This document shows positions 49,991 to 59,094 of a DNA stretch of 64,000 bases, one piece after another. Each line of letters starts with the position of its first letter. The stretch's first letter is position 1. The stretch is from NCBI RefSeq assembly GCF_004114975.1, contig NZ_CP030051.1:5890001-5954000 (forward strand). The letters are read 5' to 3'. This DNA is from Bradyrhizobium guangdongense. GTDB lineage: Bacteria; Pseudomonadota; Alphaproteobacteria; Rhizobiales; Xanthobacteraceae. The notes beneath the pieces were generated by a model. It saw only the letters and a program-made list of their open reading frames with translations. It was not told the DNA's origin and made no database searches. The translations under genes were made by a program, and so were the position numbers.

Positions 49991-50004
49991 TTGACCTCAC
50001 GCAA
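49991..50004. promoter_or_regulatory. Candidate FixK-type box upstream of xfp
   Basis: TTGA, CCTCAC, GCAA agrees with the Bradyrhizobium FixK2 consensus TTG(A/C)-N6-(T/G)CAA. Its centre is about 100 bp before the xfp ATG. A -41.5 placement would put the transcript start near 50039, and TTTGAT at 50026-50031 is then a fair -10. The motif is short, so chance is possible. Confidence 0.45.
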
Positions 50005-50097
50005 CACCGCGTGACCCCGATGCCGTTTGATGCCGGCAAAGGATCGATCTCGCCGGAACTCGGTTGGTGACGATCTCCGGTGAAGGTCGGCAGGAAT

Positions 50098-52512
50098 ATG
50101 ACATCTCAACAACAATCGGCCGCTGCAAGCAGCGACCTCGATCTCCTTGATCGCTATTGGCGGGCGGCGAACTACCTCTCCGTTGGACAGATCTATCTTC
50201 TGGACAATCCGCTCCTGCGCGAGCCGTTGGTCCCTGCGCACATCAAGCCGCGGCTGCTCGGTCATTGGGGCACGACGCCGGGGCTGAACTTCATCTATGC
50301 CCACCTCAACCGCGCCATCCGCGCCCAGGATCTCGACGTCATCTATGTCTGCGGTCCCGGCCATGGCGGACCCGGCATGGTCGCCAACACTTATCTCGAA
50401 GGCAGCTACAGCGAGATCTACCCCGATATCGGGCGCGATACGGACGGATTGCGCAAGCTGTTCAGGCAGTTCTCCTTCCCTGGAGGCATTCCGAGCCACG
50501 CGGCGCCGGAGACGCCGGGCTCGATCCACGAAGGCGGCGAGCTCGGCTACGCGCTGGTGCACGCCTACGGCGCGGCGCTCGACAATCCCGACCTCATCGT
50601 CGCCTGCGTCGTCGGCGACGGCGAGGCCGAGACCGGCCCGCTCGCGGCGTCCTGGCACTCCAACAAGTTCCTGAACCCGGCGCATGACGGCGCGGTGCTG
50701 CCGATCCTGCACCTCAACGGCTACAAGATCGCCAACCCGACCGTGCTCGGCCGGATGCCCGACAGCGAGATCCGCGAGCTCTTCCGCGGCTTCGGCCACG
50801 AGCCGCTGTTCGTCGAAGGCGACGATCCCAAGGTAATGCACCGGGCCATGGCCGATGCGCTCGACGTCGCGCTCGCCAGCATCCGCTCGATCCAGCAGCA
50901 CGCCCGCGACGGGCGCAAGACGATCGAGCGGCCGCGCTGGCCGATGATCGTTCTGCGCAGCCCGAAGGGCTGGACCGGCCCGAAGGAAGTCGACAGCAAG
51001 AAAGTCGAAGGCTTTTGGCGCGCGCATCAGGTGCCGGTCGCAAGTTGTCGCGAGGAGCCGGCGCATTTGAAGATCCTTGAGGACTGGATGCGCAGCTACG
51101 AGCCTGAAAAACTGTTCGACAAGAACGGCGCGCTCGTTCCCGAGCTGCAGGCGCTCGCTCCCCAGGGCAACAGGCGCATGGGCGCCAATCCCCACGCCAA
51201 TGGCGGCCTGCTGAAGAAGGACCTGAAGCTGCCGGACTTCCGCAAATTTGCCCTCGAGGTGCCGCAGCCAGGCTCTGTGACGGGAGAAGCGACGCGCGAG
51301 CTCGGCAAATTCCTGCGCGACGTCATCCGGCTCAACGCCGGGGAACGAAATTTCCGCATCATGGGACCGGACGAGACCGCGTCAAACCGGCTGGATGCGG
51401 TGTTCGACGCCACAGAACGCGTCTGGATGGAGCCGATCGAACCCTACGACGTCCACCTCGCGCAGGACGGCCGCGTGATGGAGGTCTTAAGCGAGCATCT
51501 CTGCCAGGGCTGGCTCGAGGGCTATCTGCTCACCGGCCGGCACGGCTTCTTCTCCTGCTACGAGGCCTTCATCCACATCGTGGATTCCATGTTCAACCAG
51601 CATGCCAAATGGCTGAAGGTGGCGCGGCATCTGCCATGGCGGCGACCGATCGCCTCGCTCAACTATCTCCTGACCTCGCATGTGGGGCGCCAGGACCATA
51701 ACGGCTTCAGCCATCAGGACCCCGGCTTCGTCGATCTCGTCGCCAACAAGAAGGCCGACATCGTCCGCATCTACTTCCCGCCGGATGCCAACACGCTGCT
51801 GTGGATCGCCGATCACTGTCTGCGCACCTACAACCGCATCAACGTCATCGTCGCCGGCAAGCAGCCGGCGCCGCAATGGCTGTCGATGCCGGAGGCCGCG
51901 ACGCATTGCGATGCGGGCATCGGCATCTGGAATTGGGCCGGCACAGCGGACACGAGCGGCGAGCCCGACGTGGTGATGGCCTGCGCCGGCGACGTGCCGA
52001 CGCTGGAGACGCTCGCCGCCGTCGACCTCTTGCGCAAGGCGCTGCCGGACCTGAAGATCCGCGTCGTCAACGTCGTCGACCTCATGACGCTGCAACCGAA
52101 GGAGCAGCATCCGCACGGGCTGAGCGATCGCGACTTCGACTCGCTGTTCACGCACGACAAGCCAGTGATCTTCGCCTATCATGGCTATCCCCACCTCATC
52201 CATCGTCTGACCTATAATCGCACCAACCATGCCGGCATGCATGTGCGCGGCTTTGCCGAGGAAGGCACCACGACGACGCCGTTCGACATGGTCGTGCTCA
52301 ACGAGCTCGACCGCTATCACCTCGCGATCGAGGCGATCGAACGCGTGCCCGATCTGGCGACCAGGGCTGCGCATGTGAAGCAGCAATTTCGTGACAAGCT
52401 GATCGAGCATACGCGCTACGTGCGCGAGCACGGCGAGGACATGCCGGAAATCCAGCAATGGGTCTGGCAGAACAGCGCCGGCGGCACCACGCCGGCCGAA
52501 GCCGGCGATTGA
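50098..52512 (+). CDS. xfp: Phosphoketolase
   Basis: An 804-residue thiamine diphosphate enzyme that splits xylulose 5-phosphate (and often fructose 6-phosphate) with phosphate into acetyl phosphate and an aldose phosphate. Landmarks are [19 protein letters not shown] near residue 90, the ThDP site [19 protein letters not shown] near 175, and [18 protein letters not shown] near 530. The ATG at 50098 was taken; a GTG at 50080 is possible. Acetate kinase follows after 7 nt, so the acetyl phosphate is turned into acetate and ATP. It is the first gene of the four-gene run ending at 57345. Confidence 0.95.
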   Translation: MTSQQQSAAASSDLDLLDRYWRAANYLSVGQIYLLDNPLLREPLVPAHIKPRLLGHWGTTPGLNFIYAHLNRAIRAQDLDVIYVCGPGHGGPGMVANTYLEGSYSEIYPDIGRDTDGLRKLFRQFSFPGGIPSHAAPETPGSIHEGGELGYALVHAYGAALDNPDLIVACVVGDGEAETGPLAASWHSNKFLNPAHDGAVLPILHLNGYKIANPTVLGRMPDSEIRELFRGFGHEPLFVEGDDPKVMHRAMADALDVALASIRSIQQHARDGRKTIERPRWPMIVLRSPKGWTGPKEVDSKKVEGFWRAHQVPVASCREEPAHLKILEDWMRSYEPEKLFDKNGALVPELQALAPQGNRRMGANPHANGGLLKKDLKLPDFRKFALEVPQPGSVTGEATRELGKFLRDVIRLNAGERNFRIMGPDETASNRLDAVFDATERVWMEPIEPYDVHLAQDGRVMEVLSEHLCQGWLEGYLLTGRHGFFSCYEAFIHIVDSMFNQHAKWLKVARHLPWRRPIASLNYLLTSHVGRQDHNGFSHQDPGFVDLVANKKADIVRIYFPPDANTLLWIADHCLRTYNRINVIVAGKQPAPQWLSMPEAATHCDAGIGIWNWAGTADTSGEPDVVMACAGDVPTLETLAAVDLLRKALPDLKIRVVNVVDLMTLQPKEQHPHGLSDRDFDSLFTHDKPVIFAYHGYPHLIHRLTYNRTNHAGMHVRGFAEEGTTTTPFDMVVLNELDRYHLAIEAIERVPDLATRAAHVKQQFRDKLIEHTRYVREHGEDMPEIQQWVWQNSAGGTTPAEAGD

Positions 52513-52519
52513 CGGCGCC

Positions 52520-53710
52520 ATGACGGACACGGTCCTCGTTCTCAACTCGGGCTCGTCGAGCATCAAGTTCGGCCTGTTCGACATCTCGACGGCCGAGCCC
52601 GCCCTGCTTTGCAACGGAGCGCTGGACGAGCACGAGGCGAAGCCGCGGCTTGCGGCCAAGAGCCCCTCGGGCGACATGCTGTTCGAGGCGCAGCGGGAGG
52701 CCTCGGATGGCGACGGCGGTCATCTGTTCGCCGACGTGCTCGGCTTCATCGAAGACCGTTTCGGCGAAGGCCGCTTGCGCGCGGTGGGGCACCGCATCGT
52801 CCACGGCGGTGCCGAATATTCCGGCCCCGTCGTGCTGACCGATGACATCGCCGCCAGGCTTGAGGCACTGACGCCGCTGGCGCCGCTGCACCAGCCGCGC
52901 TGCCTGGCACCGGTCCGCGCCCTTGGCGCACTCCGTCCCGCACTGACGCAGATCGCCTGTTTCGATACCGCCTTCCATCACGGCCTCGCGCCGCCCGCGA
53001 GCCGCTTCGCCATTCCGCGGCGCTATGAGGCGCGCGGTCTGCGCCGTTACGGCTTTCACGGCCTCTCGTTCGAATATGTCGCGGGCCGGCTTAGCCACAT
53101 CGCGCCGGAGCTTGCGGCCCGGCGCACCGTCATCGCCCATCTCGGCAATGGCGCGAGCCTGTGCGCCTTGCACGAAGGCCGCAGCGTCGACACCACGATG
53201 GGACTGACGCCGCTCGACGGCCTCGTGATGGGCACGCGCTGCGGCACCGTCGATCCCGGCGTGCTGCTCTATTTGCTCCAGCACGAGCGCATGTCGGCCG
53301 GGGACTTGCAGCACATGCTCTATCACGAGTCAGGCCTGCTCGGCGTCTCTGGCCTCTCCGCCGACATGCGCACACTCCTGGCGAGCCGCGAGGCTGCCGC
53401 ACGCGAGGCGGTCGATCTCTTCACGTTTCGTGCGGCGCAGGAGATCGCGGTGATGGCGAACACGCTGGGCGGCCTCGACTGCCTCGTCTTCACCGGTGGC
53501 ATCGGCGAGCATGCCAAAGACATCCGCAGCGAGATCGGCGAACGTCTCGGCTGGCTCGGCGTGCGCATCGATCAGACTGCGAACGAGGCGGCGTGTGAGC
53601 GCATCTACGCAGCGGACAGCGCAGTCGCAGTGTTCGTCATCCCTACCAACGAAGAGATCACAATCGCTCGCCACTGCGCCAGCATGCTGCACGACCGCGA
53701 GCGTTTGTGA
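52520..53710 (+). CDS. ackA: Acetate kinase
   Basis: A 396-residue kinase that makes ATP and acetate from acetyl phosphate and ADP. It starts with VLVLNSGSSSIKFGLFD, has GHRIVHGG near residue 93, AHLGNGASLCALHEG near 200, and VFTGGIGEHAKDIR near 315, with the conserved catalytic residues in place. It lies 7 nt after xfp and clearly shares its message. No pta gene is seen, consistent with phosphoketolase as the acetyl phosphate source. Confidence 0.95.
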   Translation: MTDTVLVLNSGSSSIKFGLFDISTAEPALLCNGALDEHEAKPRLAAKSPSGDMLFEAQREASDGDGGHLFADVLGFIEDRFGEGRLRAVGHRIVHGGAEYSGPVVLTDDIAARLEALTPLAPLHQPRCLAPVRALGALRPALTQIACFDTAFHHGLAPPASRFAIPRRYEARGLRRYGFHGLSFEYVAGRLSHIAPELAARRTVIAHLGNGASLCALHEGRSVDTTMGLTPLDGLVMGTRCGTVDPGVLLYLLQHERMSAGDLQHMLYHESGLLGVSGLSADMRTLLASREAAAREAVDLFTFRAAQEIAVMANTLGGLDCLVFTGGIGEHAKDIRSEIGERLGWLGVRIDQTANEAACERIYAADSAVAVFVIPTNEEITIARHCASMLHDRERL

Positions 53711-53792
53711 CGGAAACATGAATGATCTGGCGCAACGCCAGCGCCGCCGCCCGGCGGCATGATGCACGCACTGAACGTTGTGCGGACACATC

Positions 53793-55721
53793 ATGAAGAC
53801 CCAGATCATCGAAGAACTCGGACAGGGCGGCATTCTGCTGCCAACCCTGGTGGCAGAAGGGCTCGCCGCCAACGACCGCATCAAGGTGCGCATGAGCGCC
53901 CTCCAGGCCGCGGCCCACCATGCACGGGAGCCCGACCGGCCCGCGAGCGATCTCAGCGTCGAGAGTCAGATCGCGGGCATCGCGCCTGCCGCGATCGCGA
54001 CGCTGATCAGCGGCGCGCATATGGTTGGCCAGGATCGGGTTGCGGCGCCGAACCTCGCGAAGCTGATGAAGGAGATTCAGGACGACGCCGGGGCCATGAT
54101 CCGCGCGGTCGTCGCTGGCGCTCCCGATGAAGGCAGAAAGGTGACGACACGGCTGGATACGATCCGCGGAGCCGGCCTGCTCGACGCCACCAGCGAGATC
54201 GAGCTCGCCCGCATCGCGCGTCTGACCGGCGTGACGGACTCGACCGGCGACAGCCTGCATCGGATGGTCATGGATCTGCACAAGAAGCTCAATGTGCTGG
54301 CCGCGAGCTGCTCCGAGGAAGTGCTCGACGGAGCCCATGTGTTCGGTCTGCATGGAGAAGATCGCAGCGCGGTGGAGGCCTTCATGAAAGGGCTCAATCA
54401 AACCCGCGGACTGAAGTTCAACCATCCCGGCCTCGATACGATGGCCACGCGCTCCGGCGGTCGGCTGCTGATTCAGAACGACATCGGCACCACCGACGCA
54501 CATGTCGTGGTGATCGCCGTCAAGAAGCACGCGGTCACCGTCACCTACACCGACGTGCACCTGGCGCGGGCGGAGTTCTTCATCTCTCTGTTCGACGGGT
54601 TCGAAGCGACCTGGAGCGGGCTCGACCGTCATACCGCGGCCGGTCTCGGCGAAGACAATTCGTTCTATCTCGTCACCGGCCAGTTTCAGGCCAAGCATGC
54701 TGCGGATCGCAACGAATTCCTTGCGGCAGTCGGTGCTGCGCTGGTTTTCCTGATCGACTGGAACAAGGCGCGCAAGCTGCTGCGGACCTGGGTCGCCAAG
54801 GACGACGCGGCGCGCATCCTGGAATGGGCGGCGCGGCACCGGATCGGCCATCGCGGCTTCCTCGAACTCGGCGGCAATGAACTCCTGGGATCCGCAGTCC
54901 GCAACGCCGCGCCCTCGCGGATCGGCTTCGGCGAGCGGCTCGACCAGGCGCTCGGCCGATCCGCCGCGATCGACTTCCTCAAGGCGGCGCTGCGCGCCTC
55001 CACCGAGGCGTTGCTTGCAGGCCGCTCCGTGAGAACCGTGCGTGACCAGATCGAAGCCGATCTCGTGCGGCACCTCGATCGCGTCGACGGGGCGCTGCTT
55101 GCGGCCGTGCTGCGCCAGGTCGGATTGGCTCACGATCTCGTCACCGCCATTGCACGCCATATCGCAGCTCTCAGGACCGGCCAGCCCGCCGACGGCACGC
55201 TGCTGGCAGGACGTTGCGCCGCGATCGAGCAGAAGGCCGACCGCATCGCATTGGAGAGCCGCAACGAGGTCGACCGTCTCGATGCCCGGCCCGTGATCGG
55301 CCAATTGATCGGCCGGGCCGAGGAGGCCATCGACGAACTCGAACAGGCGGCTTTCGTCGCCTCACTGCTCCCCGCGCGGACCGATCCGGCGCTGCTGGCG
55401 TCGCTGGCCGAGCTTTGCGCGGTGGCCGCGACCGCGGCCGAAACCGCGGCGAACGGTGTCGCTGCTGCCATCGACGTGCCGGAGGGACGGCGGATCGATT
55501 CCGAAGACGCACTGGCCGCGGTGACGCGCCTGATCGACGCCGAACATGCGGCGGACACCAAGGAGCGGGCCACGACCACGCTGGTCTTCCGCGGCGGCTA
55601 CGATGTGGCAACCTCGCTTTCGGTGCTCGAGCTGGCACGGGCGATGGAACGCGCCACCGACCGCTTCGCCGCCTTCGGCCATCTGTTGCGCCGTCACATC
55701 ATGATCGATCTCGCAGCCTGA
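53793..55721 (+). CDS. Protein of unknown function with PhoU-like C-terminal half
   Basis: A 642-residue soluble protein I do not recognise as a whole. Residues 1-110 are helical (MKTQIIEELGQGGILLPTLV start). Residues about 115-400 form a mixed domain with NHPGLDTMATRSGGRLLIQNDIG and TVTYTDVHLARAEFF. The last 200 residues are helical, with repeating Glu/Asp-spaced patterns (AIEQKADRIALESRNEVDRL, then LIGRAEEAIDELEQAAF) that resemble DUF47/PhoU metal-binding bundles. It follows ackA after 82 nt and precedes the half-PPDK by 10 nt. The ATG at 53793 lacks a strong ribosome site. A role in phosphate or phosphotransfer control is inference. Confidence 0.8.
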   Translation: MKTQIIEELGQGGILLPTLVAEGLAANDRIKVRMSALQAAAHHAREPDRPASDLSVESQIAGIAPAAIATLISGAHMVGQDRVAAPNLAKLMKEIQDDAGAMIRAVVAGAPDEGRKVTTRLDTIRGAGLLDATSEIELARIARLTGVTDSTGDSLHRMVMDLHKKLNVLAASCSEEVLDGAHVFGLHGEDRSAVEAFMKGLNQTRGLKFNHPGLDTMATRSGGRLLIQNDIGTTDAHVVVIAVKKHAVTVTYTDVHLARAEFFISLFDGFEATWSGLDRHTAAGLGEDNSFYLVTGQFQAKHAADRNEFLAAVGAALVFLIDWNKARKLLRTWVAKDDAARILEWAARHRIGHRGFLELGGNELLGSAVRNAAPSRIGFGERLDQALGRSAAIDFLKAALRASTEALLAGRSVRTVRDQIEADLVRHLDRVDGALLAAVLRQVGLAHDLVTAIARHIAALRTGQPADGTLLAGRCAAIEQKADRIALESRNEVDRLDARPVIGQLIGRAEEAIDELEQAAFVASLLPARTDPALLASLAELCAVAATAAETAANGVAAAIDVPEGRRIDSEDALAAVTRLIDAEHAADTKERATTTLVFRGGYDVATSLSVLELARAMERATDRFAAFGHLLRRHIMIDLAA

Positions 55722-55731
55722 GGACATCACC

Positions 55732-57345
55732 ATGCACATCGTGCGTATCGGCGCTGGGGCGACCGAATTGCGGCCTGCCGAGGAGATCGGCGCCAAGGCC
55801 GCAAACCTTGCCCGAATGGCGGCGCTCGGCCTGCCGGTGCCACCGGCGTTCGTGCTGCCGATCAAGCTCTGCGCCGACATCGTTTCCGGCCGTGCCCACG
55901 CCGCGCAACATCTGCGCGAGGGCCTGAAGGAGGGCCTCGCCTTCCTGGAAGGCGCGACCGGCAAGCGCTTCGGCGATCGCAGGCGGCCGCTTCTGGTGTC
56001 GGTTCGGTCAGGCGCGGCGCGATCGATGCCGGGCATGCTCGAAACCGTTCTCGACGTCGGCTGCACGTTGGATGCCGCGCACGGCCTGATCCGGGCGACG
56101 GGCCGGCCACGGCTCGCTTGGGATTGCCGGAGGCGTTTCCTGGAGAGTTTTGGCGAGACCGTGCTCGGGCTCGATCCTGCTGCCTTCGCCGCGCGCATCG
56201 CCGAGCTGGTCGATGCCGAAGGCGTCGCCAACGACCGGGAGCTGGATGGCGAAGCACTGGAACGGCTCGCCGCCGCGGAGCAAGCGCTGGTCGAGGATCG
56301 TGCCGACGGTTGGCTCGAGGACGCGGTCGCCCAGCTCGAGGCTGCCGCGCGGGCCGTCTATCAGTCCTGGACGAGCGAGCGGGCGCAGACCTATCGCAAG
56401 CTGCAGCAGCTCGACGACCTTCTCGGCACCGCCGTCACGGTGCAGGCGATGGTGTTCGGCAATGGCGGACTTGCCTCCGGCGCGGGCGTGGCGTTCTCGC
56501 GCGATCCATCGACCGGCGCGCCCCGCGCGATGATCGATCTCGTGCTGGACGCGCAGGGCGAGGACGTGGTGTCCGGCCGCCGCACGCCCGATAGCGAGGA
56601 CGCGGTCGCCCGCGTGCTGCCGACGATCCGGAACGAGCTCGGCGTGGTTCTGGATCGGCTCGAACGCGAATTCGGCGACGTGCAGGACGTCGAGTTCACG
56701 GTCGAGGATGGCAAGCTGTGGATGCTGCAGACCCGTGCGGCCAAGCGGACACCGCGCGCCGCGGCCAGGATCGCCATCGGCCTTGTGCGCGAGGGATTGA
56801 TCGCAAAGGACGAAGCGCTGGCGCGTCTCTCCGGCATCGATCTCGCTTCGCTCGTCGATATCTCCCTGGTTTCCGCAGGTACGCCGGCAGCGTCCGGCAT
56901 CGGCGCCTCCGGCGGCATCGGGATCGGCCGTGCGGCATTCGATTCCGAAGGCGCCAAGCGGCTTGCGGCAGCAGGCGAGCCGGTCATCCTGCTGCGCCCC
57001 GACACCAGCACCGCCGACGTCGCGGGCTTTGCGGTGGCGGCCGGTATCGTCACGGCGGTCGGCGCCCGCACCTCGCATGCCGCGCTGGTGGCGCGGCAGA
57101 TGGGCAAGCCCTGCGTGGTCGGCTGCGGCGAACTGAAGATCGACACCGGGACGCGGAGCGCCCGGCTCGGCGAGATAACGCTGTGTGAAGGCGACTGGGT
57201 TACGATCGAGGGCGACGCCGGGCAGATCTATCTCGGCCGCTGCCAGACGACAGAGACGCGGCCGGAAGCCGAGCTCGCCGAAATCGCGGAATGGCGGTCG
57301 CAGTCCTGCGGCCGCCGGTCGGAATGCGCCGGCGCGTCTCAGTGA
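55732..57345 (+). CDS. Half-length PPDK-like protein without the PEP/pyruvate domain
   Basis: A 537-residue protein with the first two PPDK domains. The ATP-grasp region keeps SVRSGAARSMPGMLETVLDVG, QAMVFGNGG and GVAFSRDPSTG, and the central domain keeps ARTSHAALVARQMGKPCVVGC with the phosphate-accepting His449. Only 88 residues follow, so the PEP/pyruvate barrel (about 350 residues in PPDK) is absent, and the frame ends cleanly with no remnant. It could phosphorylate its own His from ATP and pass the phosphate to a separate partner, as in PPDK-like phosphotransferases; the acceptor is unknown. It is the last gene after xfp, ackA and the PhoU-like gene, and its end overlaps the convergent RMD1 gene by 7 bp. 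Confidence 0.9.
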   Translation: MHIVRIGAGATELRPAEEIGAKAANLARMAALGLPVPPAFVLPIKLCADIVSGRAHAAQHLREGLKEGLAFLEGATGKRFGDRRRPLLVSVRSGAARSMPGMLETVLDVGCTLDAAHGLIRATGRPRLAWDCRRRFLESFGETVLGLDPAAFAARIAELVDAEGVANDRELDGEALERLAAAEQALVEDRADGWLEDAVAQLEAAARAVYQSWTSERAQTYRKLQQLDDLLGTAVTVQAMVFGNGGLASGAGVAFSRDPSTGAPRAMIDLVLDAQGEDVVSGRRTPDSEDAVARVLPTIRNELGVVLDRLEREFGDVQDVEFTVEDGKLWMLQTRAAKRTPRAAARIAIGLVREGLIAKDEALARLSGIDLASLVDISLVSAGTPAASGIGASGGIGIGRAAFDSEGAKRLAAAGEPVILLRPDTSTADVAGFAVAAGIVTAVGARTSHAALVARQMGKPCVVGCGELKIDTGTRSARLGEITLCEGDWVTIEGDAGQIYLGRCQTTETRPEAELAEIAEWRSQSCGRRSECAGASQ

Positions 57346-58178
57346 ATCCCGGCGAAAATCTGGAAGCACCCGATCGCGACTTCGATCACGATCAGCACCA
57401 CCACCGCGATCTCGAGCCGCAGCGAGCGCTGGGTGTCGATGATGTCGGTCAGTGCATCGGCCGTCTCGGAAATGACCTTGAGCTTGCGCTCGAGCGTGTC
57501 CAGGCGCTCGGTCAGCTCATACTCGTCTTCCAGTCGCGCATAGAGCCGGTCGAGCTGAGGCTTCTCCCAGAGCGCATCGGGCTTCTCGGCGACGGCGACG
57601 CGGCCCGCGACGCGCTGCTGCACGAGCAGCGCATTGCCGATGAGCTGCAGGATGCCCTTGCGCCGCCGCGACGTACGGCCTTTTTCGGCAAGCTCCCGCG
57701 CAAAGGGCTCGATGACGTCGAAGACCGCGGCAACGCGCCGCTCGTCGCGCGCCAACGACGTGCTCTTGGCGAGCGCATCGGCGATCAGCAGCAGCCGTTC
57801 GTCGGAAAATTTCGACACGCAGATCGGCCCGCCGGGCTGGATCGTCTCCGCGTTTTCGTCGAGGCAAAGCTGCGCCTGCGCGGTCTCCTCCTCATAGGGG
57901 CTGAACTCGCCGGTGACGCGTGATTTCAGGCTGTCGAGCACCACCTTCTCCTCCGAGGGAAGGAGGCCGATCAGCACCACGACTCCGTAGCGGAAAACCA
58001 CGGCGAGACCGGCATGGACGCGAAAGGCAGCGGGCGTCGAGGACACCAGCGTGCCGAGTTCGAGGTTCGACGCGTTGATGCGCTCGCCCAGCATCACGGC
58101 GCGGATCCGCAAGGTCGGCGCGGCCTCCGGCTTGGGCGATGTGGACGTCATGGCAACGGGAAGTTGATCGGCGTTCAT
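57339..58178 (-). CDS. RMD1/DUF155 family membrane protein
   Basis: A 279-residue protein of the DUF155 family, related to yeast Rmd1/Rmd8 and mitochondrial RMND1. It has FRYGVVVLIGLLPSEEKVVLDSL near residue 60, then a helical region with YARLEDEYELTERLDTLERKLKVI, and a C-terminal membrane helix (LEIAVVVLIVIEVAIGCFQIF). In eukaryotes these proteins act in organelle translation or membrane organisation; the bacterial role is unknown. The ATG at 58178 was chosen over a TTG at 58208. It is convergent with the half-PPDK gene. Confidence 0.85.
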   Translation of the reverse strand: MNADQLPVAMTSTSPKPEAAPTLRIRAVMLGERINASNLELGTLVSSTPAAFRVHAGLAVVFRYGVVVLIGLLPSEEKVVLDSLKSRVTGEFSPYEEETAQAQLCLDENAETIQPGGPICVSKFSDERLLLIADALAKSTSLARDERRVAAVFDVIEPFARELAEKGRTSRRRKGILQLIGNALLVQQRVAGRVAVAEKPDALWEKPQLDRLYARLEDEYELTERLDTLERKLKVISETADALTDIIDTQRSLRLEIAVVVLIVIEVAIGCFQIFAGIH

Positions 58179-58225
58179 CAGGAGACATCTCGCTCGGCGC
58201 ACTCGCAATCACGCGTATTTCCTCG

Positions 58226-58264
58226 CCGCAAGGTCCATGTCAGATTGCTGACATAGCCTTGCGG
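58226..58264. promoter_or_regulatory. Strong stem-loop or operator upstream of the RMD1 gene
   Basis: CCGCAAGG, TCC, ATGTCAG, ATTG, CTGACAT, AG, CCTTGCGG: two nested perfect stems of 8 and 7 bp separated by a small asymmetric bulge. It lies 48 bp upstream of the RMD1 start, inside the 330-bp divergent region. No T run follows on either strand, so it is not a plain terminator. The rest of 58179-58508 shows nothing I can name. Confidence 0.55.
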
Positions 58265-58508
58265 AAGGTGCCGTCCTCTCATATCGGCAGAGAAAGGCCC
58301 GGTTTGAAGCCCACGACAGCGAGATTCGCTGAAACATTCGGCAACAGTCCCGCCACGAAGCGACATTTTCGGCCGAATGTGCTCGCAACGATTCACCATC
58401 GCACGCCGGCACGCGGGCCGAAAAGTTGCGCTCGGCAGCGTCGCGTGTTTATGACAACGTCATGACGAGTTGCGTTTCTCTCGAAGTGCGGACATCGAAG
58501 TCTCCATC

Positions 58509-59084
58509 ATGCTGAGTGTCATCATACCGACCGAAGGCGTCGAGCAGACCGCGGTCGCAACTCTGGCCGCACTGGTACCCGGCGCCGCAGCGGGCATCAT
58601 CAAGGAAGTTCTGCTGGTCGACGGCACCCGCAACGGCGTCATCGAGCGCGTCGCGGATGTCGCCGGATGCCGTTTCATCGGCTACGAGGGATCTTCGCAA
58701 GGCGCGGCGCTCGCCGCAGGCGCACTCCAGGCCCGCTCCCCCTGGCTGATGTTCCTCCCGGCCGGCGCGGTGCTGGAAACCGGCTGGATCGAAGAGACCA
58801 CCCAGTTCATCCAGGCTGTCGCAGCCAGCGGCAAGGATCGTGCGGCCGTATTCCGTTACGCCCGCTCGCCTTATGCCGACACCAGCTTCCAGGATGTCCT
58901 GTGGTCCGTGGTGCGCAAACTGGTCGGTCCTCTCGGCGATCAGGGACTTTTGATCGCACGTGATCATTACGACCGGATCGGCGGCTACCCGCCCGAGGCC
59001 CGACGTTCCGAGGCGCGGCTGCTCAGGCGGCTCGGTCGCTCCTCCCGGACGCTGCTGCGCAGCCGGATCGTCATGGTGGGCTGA
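58509..59084 (+). CDS. Degenerate GT2-like protein
   Basis: A 191-residue protein resembling the N-terminal nucleotide-sugar domain of family 2 glycosyltransferases: MLSVIIPTEG at the start, EVLLVDGTRNG, and GSSQGAALAAGALQARSPWLMFLPAGA. In active enzymes the last segment reads with a DxD metal motif; here it is PAGAV, so the metal ligand is missing. The C-terminal part (GLLIARDHYDRIGGYP) still fits the fold. The ATG at 58509 was chosen because the preceding residues from 58470 are not family-like. Likely a non-catalytic homologue. Confidence 0.7.
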   Translation: MLSVIIPTEGVEQTAVATLAALVPGAAAGIIKEVLLVDGTRNGVIERVADVAGCRFIGYEGSSQGAALAAGALQARSPWLMFLPAGAVLETGWIEETTQFIQAVAASGKDRAAVFRYARSPYADTSFQDVLWSVVRKLVGPLGDQGLLIARDHYDRIGGYPPEARRSEARLLRRLGRSSRTLLRSRIVMVG

Positions 59085-59094
59085 AGCGCACGAT

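Noticed and set aside
53658..55304. A 548-codon minus-strand frame opposite the PhoU-like gene
   Set aside because: Antisense shadow: no ribosome site, and the plus frame has a helical protein pattern and operon spacing.
58239..58254. TGT-N10-ACA as a NifA activator site
   Set aside because: No GG-N10-GC sigma-54 promoter was found on either side, and the match is explained by the longer stem-loop.
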